DNA of 64,000 nucleotides from Falsiroseomonas algicola (GTDB lineage Bacteria; Pseudomonadota; Alphaproteobacteria; Acetobacterales; Acetobacteraceae). Within the stretch, counting starts at the first letter, position 1. Each line of letters opens with the position of its first letter. Positions 15,819 through 34,565 of this stretch are shown here, piece by piece. The position numbers and the translations under genes are program-made. The notes beneath the pieces are model-generated. The model was not told the origin of the DNA, made no database searches, and was given only the letters and a program-made list of their open reading frames with translations. The DNA lies in contig NZ_JAAIKB010000002.1 in NCBI RefSeq assembly GCF_011040385.1, forward strand, positions 496,001 to 560,000. The letters run 5' to 3'.

Positions 15819-17243
15819 TCAGAAAAGTTCGAAGTATTCCCGCTGTTCCCATTCCGAGACCTCGGCCTCGAACCGGGCGATCTCCGCGCGCTTGAGGCGG
15901 AGGTAGTAGTCGATGAAGGCGCTGCCGAAGGCCTCGCGCGCGACGGTGCTGGCTTCCAGGGCGCCGAGCGCTTCAGACAGGTTGCGCGGCAGGGGCGCGG
16001 CCTTGGTCTCATAGGGCGTATCGGCGGGCGGGCCGGGGTCGGCCTGCGTCGCGATGCCGTGCAGGCCGAAGGCGAGCTGGGAAGCCATGTAGAGATAGGG
16101 GTTGGCCGCGGGTTCGCCGACGCGGTTCTCGATCCGCGTGGCGCTGTCGCCGGGGGTGCCGAGGGCGCGGAGCATGACGCCGCGATTGTCGATGCCCCAG
16201 ATGGCGCGATCCGGCGCCAGGCTGTTGGGACGGTAGCGGCGATAGCCGTTCAAGGTCGGCGTCGCGAAGGCGGCGGCGGCGCGGGCTTCGGCCAGCAGCC
16301 CGCCGAGGAAGTGCTTCGCGACCGGTGACAGCAGCCCATCGCCTTCCGTCGCGAAGGCGTTGCGGCCGGTGGCGCGGGATTTCAGCGACTGGTGCAGGTG
16401 CCAGCCGCTGCTCATCACGTTGGGGATGCGCGGGCGGCACATGAAGGTGGCGTGGAAGCCATGCCGCCGCGCCACCTGCTTCACCGCGGAGCGGAACAGG
16501 ATCATCAGGTCCGCGCTGGCCAGCGCATCCTGCGCGGCGAAGGTGAACTCGACCTGGCTCGGCCCGAACTCGACCTCCATGGAGCGCAGCGGCAGGCCGA
16601 GGGCCTGGATTTCGCGCCGCAAAATCTCCAGCGCCGGGTCGAGCTGGTCGTAGCGAAGCTCGGTCAGGTAGTTGTAGCCCTGCGTCAGCAGGGAGACGTC
16701 GGGCGGCGTGCCGGGTTGGCCGGAATCTTCCGGCGCCATGCGCGGGTTGGTCACGCGGAACAGGTGGAACTCGACCTCGAGGCCCGTGACGTAGTCGAAG
16801 CCCAGCGCCTCCGCCTTCGCGATCTGCCGTTGCAGCAGGTGGCGGGTGGAGAAGGGGACGACGCGGCCATCCTGGTAGTAGGCCTCGCATTGCATCCAGC
16901 CGGTGTGGGGCGCCCAGGGCAGGCGGCGGAAGCTGCTGGGATCCGGCACCAGCAGCGCATCCGCGGCGCCTTCCAGCGCGCGTTCGCCGAGGCCCCCGCC
17001 CGCGCTCCACACCGGGAAGACGGTGCGATGCGAGGTGTCCTTCAGCAGCAGCGTCGTCGTCATCGCGACGCCGGATTCGAGGGCGCGCGCGACCTCGCTG
17101 GCCACGATGGTCTTGCCGCGCAGGATGCCGTGCTGGTCGGGCCAGGCGAGGCGCACGACCTCGATCCCATCCTCCGCGATGCGGTCGAGGACTTCGGCCC
17201 GCGCCTCGGCCGTGGTCAGGCCGTATCGGTCAGCGAAGGTCAT
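15819..17243 (-). CDS. Glutamine synthetase-like ligase (GlnA-related, type I fold)
   Basis: This is a 474-residue protein with the GS beta-grasp (VRLAWPDQHGILRGK) and the catalytic barrel. Metal and substrate elements are visible: GLEVEFHLF, MEVEFGPSQVEFTF, SSGWHLHQSL, NGYRRYRPNSLAP and RIENRVGEPAANPYLYMA. The length suits type I GS. It lacks an obvious adenylylation-site loop and lies with a Rieske oxygenase and a transporter. It therefore more likely gamma-glutamylates an amine, as known for PuuA, IpuC and the aniline-pathway proteins TdnQ/AtdA1, than assimilates ammonium. The ATG at 17243 overlaps the Rieske stop by four bases. The substrate is an inference. Confidence 0.82.
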   Translation of the reverse strand: MTFADRYGLTTAEARAEVLDRIAEDGIEVVRLAWPDQHGILRGKTIVASEVARALESGVAMTTTLLLKDTSHRTVFPVWSAGGGLGERALEGAADALLVPDPSSFRRLPWAPHTGWMQCEAYYQDGRVVPFSTRHLLQRQIAKAEALGFDYVTGLEVEFHLFRVTNPRMAPEDSGQPGTPPDVSLLTQGYNYLTELRYDQLDPALEILRREIQALGLPLRSMEVEFGPSQVEFTFAAQDALASADLMILFRSAVKQVARRHGFHATFMCRPRIPNVMSSGWHLHQSLKSRATGRNAFATEGDGLLSPVAKHFLGGLLAEARAAAAFATPTLNGYRRYRPNSLAPDRAIWGIDNRGVMLRALGTPGDSATRIENRVGEPAANPYLYMASQLAFGLHGIATQADPGPPADTPYETKAAPLPRNLSEALGALEASTVAREAFGSAFIDYYLRLKRAEIARFEAEVSEWEQREYFELF

Positions 17244-18562
17244 TCGGCAGCGAGGGCCGGGGGCGCCCAGGGCGCGGCGCCGCGGCGGCGTTCCACCGCC
17301 TGGCGCCAATGGCTCTCCCACGTCGCGGCGGGGGCCATGGTGTCGATGGTGCCGGGGCCGGTGAGGCCCGCCGTTGTGTCTTCCTGCAGCAGGGCGGGGC
17401 GCTTGCCCTCCTCGACGGCCGCCATGGCGCGCATCAGCAGGCGGCGATTGGCGGCGATGGCCTTGTCGCTGCTGGCGAGGGTTTCGCGGGTGCGGTCCTG
17501 GATGGCGCCTTGCGACTCCACAGCCCATTGGTCATGGACGTTGATGTCCTCGCCCATGCCTGTGTAGGTCTTGCTTTCCTGCTCATCGGGGTCGAAGCCG
17601 TAGTCGTTCTGACGGCCCTTCTTCGGCAGGTAGTCGGGCAGGGAATAGTTCTCCAGCCGCTGCGCGCGCATGCGGGCGCGGTCCACGGGGCCGGCGAAGC
17701 TGGTGAAGATGGCGATCCAGTAGCAGCGCGTGTCATCGACCGGCATGTGCCATTGGGTGATGGTCATCTCCGCACTCATCGGGATGACGAAGGCCTGGGG
17801 GAAGAACAGGTTCGTGACGCGCACATGCGTCGTCGCGTCATTGATGCTGCGCAGCGCGGTGACGCGCAGGCCGTAGGGCGTGTTGTCCACCTCGATCCGC
17901 GGGCGCGGGAATTCGCGCAGCACATAGGTCATCGGCAGGTCGGAGCCGTCGCTGGTGGCGCGGAACTGCTTGCCGTACGCCTCCTTCTCGTCGCCATCGT
18001 CGAAGAAGCGATGCAGGAAGCTGGCATGGGCGGGGTCGATGCCGACCTCCAGCGCCTGCAGCCAGTTGCACTCGATCAGGCCCTTGAAGGCGAAGGTGTG
18101 GGTATCGGGCGCGGCGAAGCAGTCGAAGGCGGGGAAGGGGGGCGCCGCACCCTCGCCGAGATAGGCGAAGATGATGCCGCTGCGGACCTCGACCGGATAG
18201 CTGCGCTGCTTGATGCGGGTGCAGAGCGTGCTGCCCTCCGGCTCCGCCGGCGTCTCCAGGCACTTGCCCGTCACGTCGAAGAGCCAGCCATGGAAAGGGC
18301 AGCGCAGCCCGCCATCCTCCAGCCGCCCGAAGGCCAGATCGGCGTTGCGGTGCGGGCAGTCCCGGTCCAGCAGGCCGATGCGGCCCTGTTCGTCGCGGAA
18401 CAGCACGAAATCCTGGCCCAGCGCGCGGACGGGGCGGACGGGGCGCTTGCCCTCCAGCTCATCCACCAGGGCGATGGGCTGCCAGTAGTGGCGCAGCACG
18501 CGGCCGCCCGGCGTGCCGGGGCCGACGCGGGTCAGCCGTTCATTCTGTTCCGCACTGATCAC
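17240..18562 (-). CDS. Rieske non-heme iron oxygenase, catalytic (alpha) subunit
   Basis: This is a 440-residue protein starting at a GTG (18562) with AGGAG eight bases upstream; no suitable ATG exists. The Rieske [2Fe-2S] ligands lie in DCPHRNADLAFG and RCPFHGWLFDVTG. The mononuclear iron site shows as EVGIDPAHASFLHRF, holding the two His and the bridging Asp. The layout resembles phthalate/vanillate demethylase-type (VanA) oxygenases that need a separate reductase. No ferredoxin or reductase gene is nearby, so electrons must come from elsewhere. It probably hydroxylates or demethylates the imported compound. Divergent transcription from the IclR gene suggests that regulator controls it. Confidence 0.87.
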   Translation of the reverse strand: MISAEQNERLTRVGPGTPGGRVLRHYWQPIALVDELEGKRPVRPVRALGQDFVLFRDEQGRIGLLDRDCPHRNADLAFGRLEDGGLRCPFHGWLFDVTGKCLETPAEPEGSTLCTRIKQRSYPVEVRSGIIFAYLGEGAAPPFPAFDCFAAPDTHTFAFKGLIECNWLQALEVGIDPAHASFLHRFFDDGDEKEAYGKQFRATSDGSDLPMTYVLREFPRPRIEVDNTPYGLRVTALRSINDATTHVRVTNLFFPQAFVIPMSAEMTITQWHMPVDDTRCYWIAIFTSFAGPVDRARMRAQRLENYSLPDYLPKKGRQNDYGFDPDEQESKTYTGMGEDINVHDQWAVESQGAIQDRTRETLASSDKAIAANRRLLMRAMAAVEEGKRPALLQEDTTAGLTGPGTIDTMAPAATWESHWRQAVERRRGAAPWAPPALAAE

Positions 18563-18583
18563 AGGCTTTGCTCCTGGACAGGT

Positions 18584-18598
18584 GTTCACTGACCGAAC
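18584..18598. promoter_or_regulatory. Candidate IclR-family operator between the Rieske and IclR genes
   Basis: GTTC (18584-18587) and GAAC (18595-18598) form an inverted pair across seven bases in the 93-base divergent gap (starts at 18562 and 18656). IclR-family regulators such as PcaU and PobR bind sites built on GTTCG/CGAAC half-sites. One half matches (CGAAC) and the other reads GTTCA. It is close enough to both starts to control both genes. Confidence 0.4.
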
Positions 18599-18655
18599 GT
18601 CTGTGCGATGATAGAGGCAAGCCGGAAGTGGCGGCAAGACAGTGTTGGAGGGTCC

Positions 18656-19450
18656 ATGCCCCGGATCGGGGAGGAACATGCGGCGCGGCGGCGGGAGGCG
18701 GGGCATGGCGCCGACTTCCTGGAAGCGCTGGCGCGGGGCCTGGCGGTGCTGCAGGCCTTCGGGCCGGAGCGCCGGCAGATGACGCTGGCGGAGGCCGCGC
18801 GGGCGGTGGACCTGCCCCGCGCCACCGTGCGCCGAGCGCTGCACACGCTGGTGGTGCTGGGGCATGTGGAGACCGATGGGCGGCTGTTCCGGCTGACGCC
18901 GCAGGTGCTGCGGTTGGCGGCCGGCTACCTCGGCGCCAGCGGTGTGGCGACCGTGCTGCAGCCGCTCTGCGAGCGCCTGGCGGCGGAGGCCGGCGGGCCG
19001 TGTTCCGCGGCGGTTCTGGACGGGGCGGAGATCGTCTTCGTGGCCTATGGCCGGCCGCGGCTGATGCTGAACGTCTCCACCATGGTGGGCAGCCGCCTGC
19101 CCGCCTTCTGCACCGCGCTGGGTCGCGTGCTGCTGGCGGGGGTGCCGGAGGCGGAGCGCGAGGCGGCGCTGGCGGCGCCTTTCGCGGTGACGCCGCGGAC
19201 GGAGACGGACGCCGCGCGGCTCAAGGTCCTGGTCGCGGCCGCGGCGACGGAGGGGCATGCGCTGGTGGAGCAGGAGGCGGAGTGGGGGTTCCGCTCGCTC
19301 GCCGTACCGCTGCCGCGGCAGGATGGGCGCGTGGTCGCCGCGCTCAATATCGGCATGCACACGGAAGGCGGCAGCGCGGAGGAGTTCCGCGCGCGCTGGT
19401 TGCCGAGGCTGCGGGAGGAGGCGGCGGCGGCGTCGCCGCTGCTGCTGTAG
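18656..19450 (+). CDS. IclR-family transcriptional regulator
   Basis: This is a 264-residue regulator. The N-terminal HTH reads LEALARGLAVLQAFGPERRQMTLAEAARAVDLPRATVRRAL (key helix LPRATVRRAL), and the C-terminal effector domain has SRLPAFCTALGRVLLAG and a WGFRSLAVPLP segment, as in PcaR/PobR-type IclR proteins. I chose the ATG at 18656 because GGAGG precedes it by four bases; the frame opens earlier at 18608. It is divergent from the Rieske operon and convergent with the P450 gene, ending six bases from it. It probably senses the pathway substrate or product. Confidence 0.88.
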   Translation: MPRIGEEHAARRREAGHGADFLEALARGLAVLQAFGPERRQMTLAEAARAVDLPRATVRRALHTLVVLGHVETDGRLFRLTPQVLRLAAGYLGASGVATVLQPLCERLAAEAGGPCSAAVLDGAEIVFVAYGRPRLMLNVSTMVGSRLPAFCTALGRVLLAGVPEAEREAALAAPFAVTPRTETDAARLKVLVAAAATEGHALVEQEAEWGFRSLAVPLPRQDGRVVAALNIGMHTEGGSAEEFRARWLPRLREEAAAASPLLL

Positions 19451-19456
19451 GGCGCG

Positions 19457-20683
19457 CTACCCGCAATCGATGATGAGGCGGGTCAGGCCGCGCACCAGGA
19501 TGCTTTCCTGCCGCTGCGCCGCGATGATCTCGATGCGGGGGAAGCGCTTCGCGATGGTGGCGAAGACCATCTCGGCCTCGATGTTGGCCAGGCTCGATCC
19601 CGCGCAGGTGTGGATGCCGGCACCGAAGGCGAGGTGGCGCGTTTCGTGCCGCCCGAGGTCGAGGCGATCGGGATCGGCGAAGACATCCGGGTCTCGATTG
19701 GCGGAGCCAAGGCCGAAGCCGATTGTCTGGCCCTTGCGGATCGACACGCCGAGGAAATCGACATCCTCCAGCGCATGGCGGAAGGCGATCTGCTGCGGGC
19801 TGTCGTAGCGCAGCAATTCGCTGACCACGAGGCGGCCCTGGGTCTCGCCGGCGCGCAGCCGCGCATATTCGGCGGGGTTCTGGGCCAGCGCGAAAAGCCC
19901 GTTGCCGATCAGCAGCGACGACGCCTCATGCCCCGCGAAGAGGAACAGGACGCAGGAGGCGAGGAGTTCCTCCTCCGTCAGGAAGCTGCCCGCATCATGC
20001 GCGGCGATGAGCAGGCCGAGGAAATCGTCCTTCGGCTTCGTCCGCCGTTCGCGCACCAGCGCGCCGAAATAGGCGACCAGCTCGGCGGCGCGACGGCTGC
20101 CGGCGGCGATGCGTTCCGGCGTGCGCACCAGGTCGAGGGAAAGCGTGATCTCCCGCACCCAGCCGCGCACCAGCGGATGGTCGGCCTCGGGCACGCCCAT
20201 GAGGTCTGAGACGATGTCGATGGACAGCGGCGAGGAGAAGTCGGAGATGATGTCGAAGGGGCCGTAGTCCGGCACCTGCGCGAAGGCGCTCTCGATCAGC
20301 GCCTCGATCCGCGGCCGCATGGCGTTGACTTGGCGGAGTGCGAAGACGGGCGCGGCAATGCGGCGGAGGCGCGCATGGTCGGGCGGGTCCTTGAACAGCA
20401 TCCACTGCGCGATCATGCCGTAGAGCGGGCGATGCGCTTTCGGGATCGGCACGAAGGCCTCCGGCGGCAGGACCTTCGCGACCTCCCGCCCGAAGCGGTC
20501 ATCCTTCAGCCCGGCATTGACGTCGGCATAGCGGCTGACGAACCAGAAGCCCGCATAGCCCTGCGCCGGCGTCGTCGCCCAGCCGATCGGGTGCTCCCGC
20601 CGCAGCCGGTCATAGGTGGGGTAGGGATCTTCGAGGAAATCGGGGTCGAGCGGGCGGAAGACCGTCCGCCGCAGGCCGGACAT
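19457..20683 (-). CDS. Cytochrome P450 with altered I-helix (Ala in place of the conserved Thr)
   Basis: This is a 408-residue bacterial class I P450. The heme-thiolate loop is FGAGIHTCAGSSLA (near residue 357), the K-helix ExxR is ELLR, and the I-helix reads FAGHEASSL near residue 251. The usual acid-Thr pair (E/D-T) is E-A here, with Ser next. Loss of this Thr is known in P450s such as EryF, where the substrate supplies the hydroxyl. The gene shares one base with the stop of the P450-carrier fusion upstream and is the last gene of the second NRPS-PKS operon, so it probably tailors the product. It is out of place among the Rieske genes. Confidence 0.88.
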   Translation of the reverse strand: MSGLRRTVFRPLDPDFLEDPYPTYDRLRREHPIGWATTPAQGYAGFWFVSRYADVNAGLKDDRFGREVAKVLPPEAFVPIPKAHRPLYGMIAQWMLFKDPPDHARLRRIAAPVFALRQVNAMRPRIEALIESAFAQVPDYGPFDIISDFSSPLSIDIVSDLMGVPEADHPLVRGWVREITLSLDLVRTPERIAAGSRRAAELVAYFGALVRERRTKPKDDFLGLLIAAHDAGSFLTEEELLASCVLFLFAGHEASSLLIGNGLFALAQNPAEYARLRAGETQGRLVVSELLRYDSPQQIAFRHALEDVDFLGVSIRKGQTIGFGLGSANRDPDVFADPDRLDLGRHETRHLAFGAGIHTCAGSSLANIEAEMVFATIAKRFPRIEIIAAQRQESILVRGLTRLIIDCG

Positions 20684-22118
20684 CAGGCGCCCGCCTGCGA
20701 CTGCGTCGTCTCGATCAGCGCGGCCAACTCACCCACATCCTTGACGCGATAGGCGGCGAGGCGCGGGAGCTTCACGCCGAAGCGCTTCTCCACCGCCGCC
20801 AGGATGCGCATATGGCCGAGCGAATCCCATTCCGGCGTGGTCTTGGCGTTCGTGCCGGCGGTGATGTCCTCGGCGTCGATCTCCAGCGTCTCCGCCACCA
20901 GCGCGCGCAGCGCCCCGAAGACATCCTCCACCATGACGGGCCTCATGCGTTTCCTGAGCAGCAGCGGGAGCGTGTTCCAGCCGAGATTGCCGGCGGCGTA
21001 GCCGACGATCGGCTGCGGCTTGCGCGCGGGGTCGAGCGTGATGCCGTCCAGGCGCGCGAGCAGCGCCTCGAAGGCGATGCGCGCTTCCAGCCTCGCGAGG
21101 GGGCCGCCGGGGCAGGTATGGATGCCGGTGCCGAAGCCGAGATGGCCGCGATTGTCGCGAGCGAGGTCGAGCGTATCGGGGGCGGGCCAGCGCGCCTCGT
21201 CGCGATTGGCGGCGCCGGGGAAGAGCATGAGCATCGCGCCTTCCGGCAGCGCGGTGCCGCCCAGCGTGACGGCGCGCGTGGTGCGGCGCGCGATGCGTTG
21301 CAAGGGCGGCAGGAGGCGCGCCAGCTCCTCCACGAAGCGGGGGATGAGGTCGGGCTGGGCGCGCAGCCGGGCGAAGAGCGCGGCGTCCCGCGCCAGCCAG
21401 TGCAGGCCGCTCGCGATCAGGTTCGCCGTCGTCTCATGCCCGCCGATCAGCAGCAGGGCGCAGAGGTTGCGAAGCTCCACGCGCGTCAGCGTGCCGTGCG
21501 CTTCCTCCTGCACCAGTGTGCCCAGGATGTCGTCGCGGGGATGGGCCAGGTGATCCTCAATGGCGGCATCCAGGATGCGCATCAGCGCGTCGAGGCCGAT
21601 GCGCGCTTCCGCCAGCAATTCGGGCGGGCCCATCCCCGTGGCGGCGAAGCCGGCCAGCAGCGCGTCCCGGGCATAGCGGTTCATCGCATCCCGCTGGTCG
21701 AGCGGCACGCCCAGCATCTCGCAGATCACGGTGACGGAGAGCGGGTTGGCGAAGCCCTCCACCATCTCCGCGCGCTCCGGCAGCGCCTCCGCCAGCTGTT
21801 CCGCGATGGCGGTGATGCGGGGCGCCAGGTGCTGGATGGCGCGCGGCGTGAAGGCCTTGTTGACCGTGCCGCGCAGCCTGGTGTGGTCCGGCGCGTCCTT
21901 CATCACCATGGACATGATCGGCACGTCCATGCCGATGTCGGAGGCGAAGGTCGCGGCATCGCGCAGCACCGCCTCCACCTCCGCATGCCGCGTCACCAGC
22001 CACATCGGCGGGCGATCCAGGCGATGCACGGGCGCATGCTGGCGGAGCGCCGCATAGGCGGCGTGCGGATCGGCCTGGATGGCGGGATCCAGCAGGTCGA
22101 AATGCACGGGGCAGCCTG

Positions 22119-22122
<4 letters not shown>
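20683..22122 (-). CDS. Cytochrome P450 fused to a C-terminal acyl/peptidyl carrier protein
   Basis: Residues 1-390 of this 479-residue protein are a P450: I-helix IGGHETTANLIASG, ExxR in EELARLL, and heme loop FGTGIHTCPGGPLARLEA. Residues ~396-479 form a carrier domain, VFGALRALVAETLEID, with the phosphopantetheine serine in PEWDSLGHMRIL (near 432). Carrier and P450 are joined by only a few residues (LRKRMRPVM). Free carriers present substrates to P450s in skyllamycin and aminocoumarin-type pathways, and here the two are one chain. The start at 22122 overlaps the PKS-NRPS stop by ATGA. The substrate may be the glyceryl, aminoacyl or acyl group handled by the FkbH/ACP/acyltransferase genes of the same operon. 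Confidence 0.85.
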
Positions 22123-33155
<11,033 letters not shown>

Positions 33156-33174
33156 CAGGCGCGATCCCTTGCCA

Positions 33175-34323
33175 TCAGTCGCAGGCCCGCAGCAGCGCGG
33201 CGGCGAGGGATGCGAGCGGCATGGCGACATCGTCCTCCGGCGAGCAGCCGAGCAGTTGCAGCTGCCCGCGCCACAGCGTCGGGATCACCACGCCGCCGCC
33301 GGCGCGCGCGGCGCTGAGCACCAGTTGCTGGTCGTAGCCATCCTCCCCGGCTGCGCGCCAGGTGGGGGCGCCGGTGATGGTGAGGCCGCTGCGCCGCCAT
33401 TCCGGCGGCGTGCCCGGGCGTTGCAGCAGGCGCGGCAGGATCAGCAGGCTGTCGCCGGCCTCGCCGCCCTCGATGCGCTCGAACACCACGGCGCGGTTGT
33501 CCCGCGCGGATTCCCAGAACTCCCCGGGGGCGAGGTCGGCATAGACATGGCTGATCGCCATGCCGGGGCCGGGCGGCAGGGCCGGGCGGATGAAGCGGCT
33601 GAGATCGACAGAGAAGGCACAGGCATCCGTGCCCGCGGCATCGCGCAGCGCGATGGCGAGCGCGCTGTTGAGGCTCGCCCCTTCCGCGTCGCAGCGCTCC
33701 AGGATGCGCGCCGTCTCAGTCTCGTCGTAGCGATGCAGCGTGAGCTGCGTGCGCGACGCCGGCGGCAGGATGGCGGTGAGGCGCTGAAGGCCGAGCGCTT
33801 CCCACCGCGCGCCGGCGCGGTCCGACCACCAGCCCTCGATCAGGTCGCCCGCTTCGGCATCGGCGAAGACGCGGCCGGGCAGCAATTCCTCGCAGGCGGG
33901 GGCGAGGTCGCCAACGGGCGTGCCCTCCGCGAAGGCACGGCCGATGGCGAGCGCGGTGCGGTAATCCGTCAGCGCATGGCTGACGGCCAGCAGCAGCGTC
34001 TGCCCGCCCGGATGGTCCGCGACTACCGCCTGCCAGGGCGGGTTGTCATCGGTGCCGATGCGGGCATCGAGCAGATCCTCCGCGACGCCGACCCAATCGG
34101 CCTCCGCGGCGAGCGTGATACGGGCCATGACGCCGGGCCGCGTCGCGGCCGTCCAGCGCGGCCGGGCGCGGCGGCCGAGGCGCGCCACGGGCAGGTCGAA
34201 GCCCGGCGGCGCCTGCATGGGGAATCCGCCTTCGGCGCGCTGCAGCACGACGATGCTGTTGGTCGGCGCCACCTGGTCCAGCAGCCAGAACTTCGCCTCG
34301 TTCGGGCTGAGCAGGCGCATCAT
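33175..34323 (-). CDS. Stand-alone condensation-domain-like acyltransferase
   Basis: This is a 382-residue single-domain protein. LLLAVSHALTDYRTAL carries an HxxxD motif (His about residue 116), the catalytic centre of NRPS condensation and PapA-type acyltransferases, with only one His. A DLSRFIRPALPPG segment matches the second half of the pseudo-dimer. Such proteins form esters or amides from carrier-bound acyl groups. It directly follows the ACP gene (ATGA overlap, with an adjacent second ATG at 34320) and precedes the PKS-NRPS by 19 bases. It probably moves the acyl group held on that ACP, perhaps glycerate, onto the polyketide. The acceptor is unknown. Confidence 0.75.
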   Translation of the reverse strand: MMRLLSPNEAKFWLLDQVAPTNSIVVLQRAEGGFPMQAPPGFDLPVARLGRRARPRWTAATRPGVMARITLAAEADWVGVAEDLLDARIGTDDNPPWQAVVADHPGGQTLLLAVSHALTDYRTALAIGRAFAEGTPVGDLAPACEELLPGRVFADAEAGDLIEGWWSDRAGARWEALGLQRLTAILPPASRTQLTLHRYDETETARILERCDAEGASLNSALAIALRDAAGTDACAFSVDLSRFIRPALPPGPGMAISHVYADLAPGEFWESARDNRAVVFERIEGGEAGDSLLILPRLLQRPGTPPEWRRSGLTITGAPTWRAAGEDGYDQQLVLSAARAGGGVVIPTLWRGQLQLLGCSPEDDVAMPLASLAAALLRACD

Positions 34324-34565
34324 GCGGCGCGGGCGGCCAGCAGGTCGGCCATGGCGCCGACATTCTCGAGCTTGCCGACCTCCGCCGGGTTCAGCCGCAC
34401 CTTGAACTCGCGCTCCACCGCCAGCACCAGGACGATGTGCTGCAGGCTGTCCCATTCGTCGATGTCGTCGGCGGTCGTGCTGTCCTGGATCACCAGGGCC
34501 TCGTCCTCGAACACCTCGCGGAAGACGGTGGTGAGGCGATCGACGATCGCGGCGCGGTCAGGCAT
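34320..34565 (-). CDS. Discrete acyl carrier protein
   Basis: This is an 81-residue four-helix carrier: helix 1 AAIVDRLTTVFREVFEDEAL, then the phosphopantetheine site DIDEWDSLQHIVLVLAVE with Ser in DSL, ending LLAARAA. It overlaps the FkbH-like gene by eight bases and the acyltransferase by four. Carriers coupled to FkbH proteins accept glyceryl units from 1,3-bisphosphoglycerate. Its sequence resembles the carrier fused to the downstream P450 (both have EWDSL) more than the PKS ACPs (GLDSL). Confidence 0.9.
   Translation of the reverse strand: MPDRAAIVDRLTTVFREVFEDEALVIQDSTTADDIDEWDSLQHIVLVLAVEREFKVRLNPAEVGKLENVGAMADLLAARAA

Noticed and set aside
13503-16328. Plus-strand frame of 941 codons opposite the ABC operon
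   Set aside because: It is antisense to four well-supported genes and shows no recognisable domain or ribosome site.
15819-17528. Longer version of the GS-like gene starting at 17528
   Set aside because: The extra N-terminus is out-of-frame Rieske coding sequence. The ATG at 17243, overlapping the Rieske stop, fits the family length.
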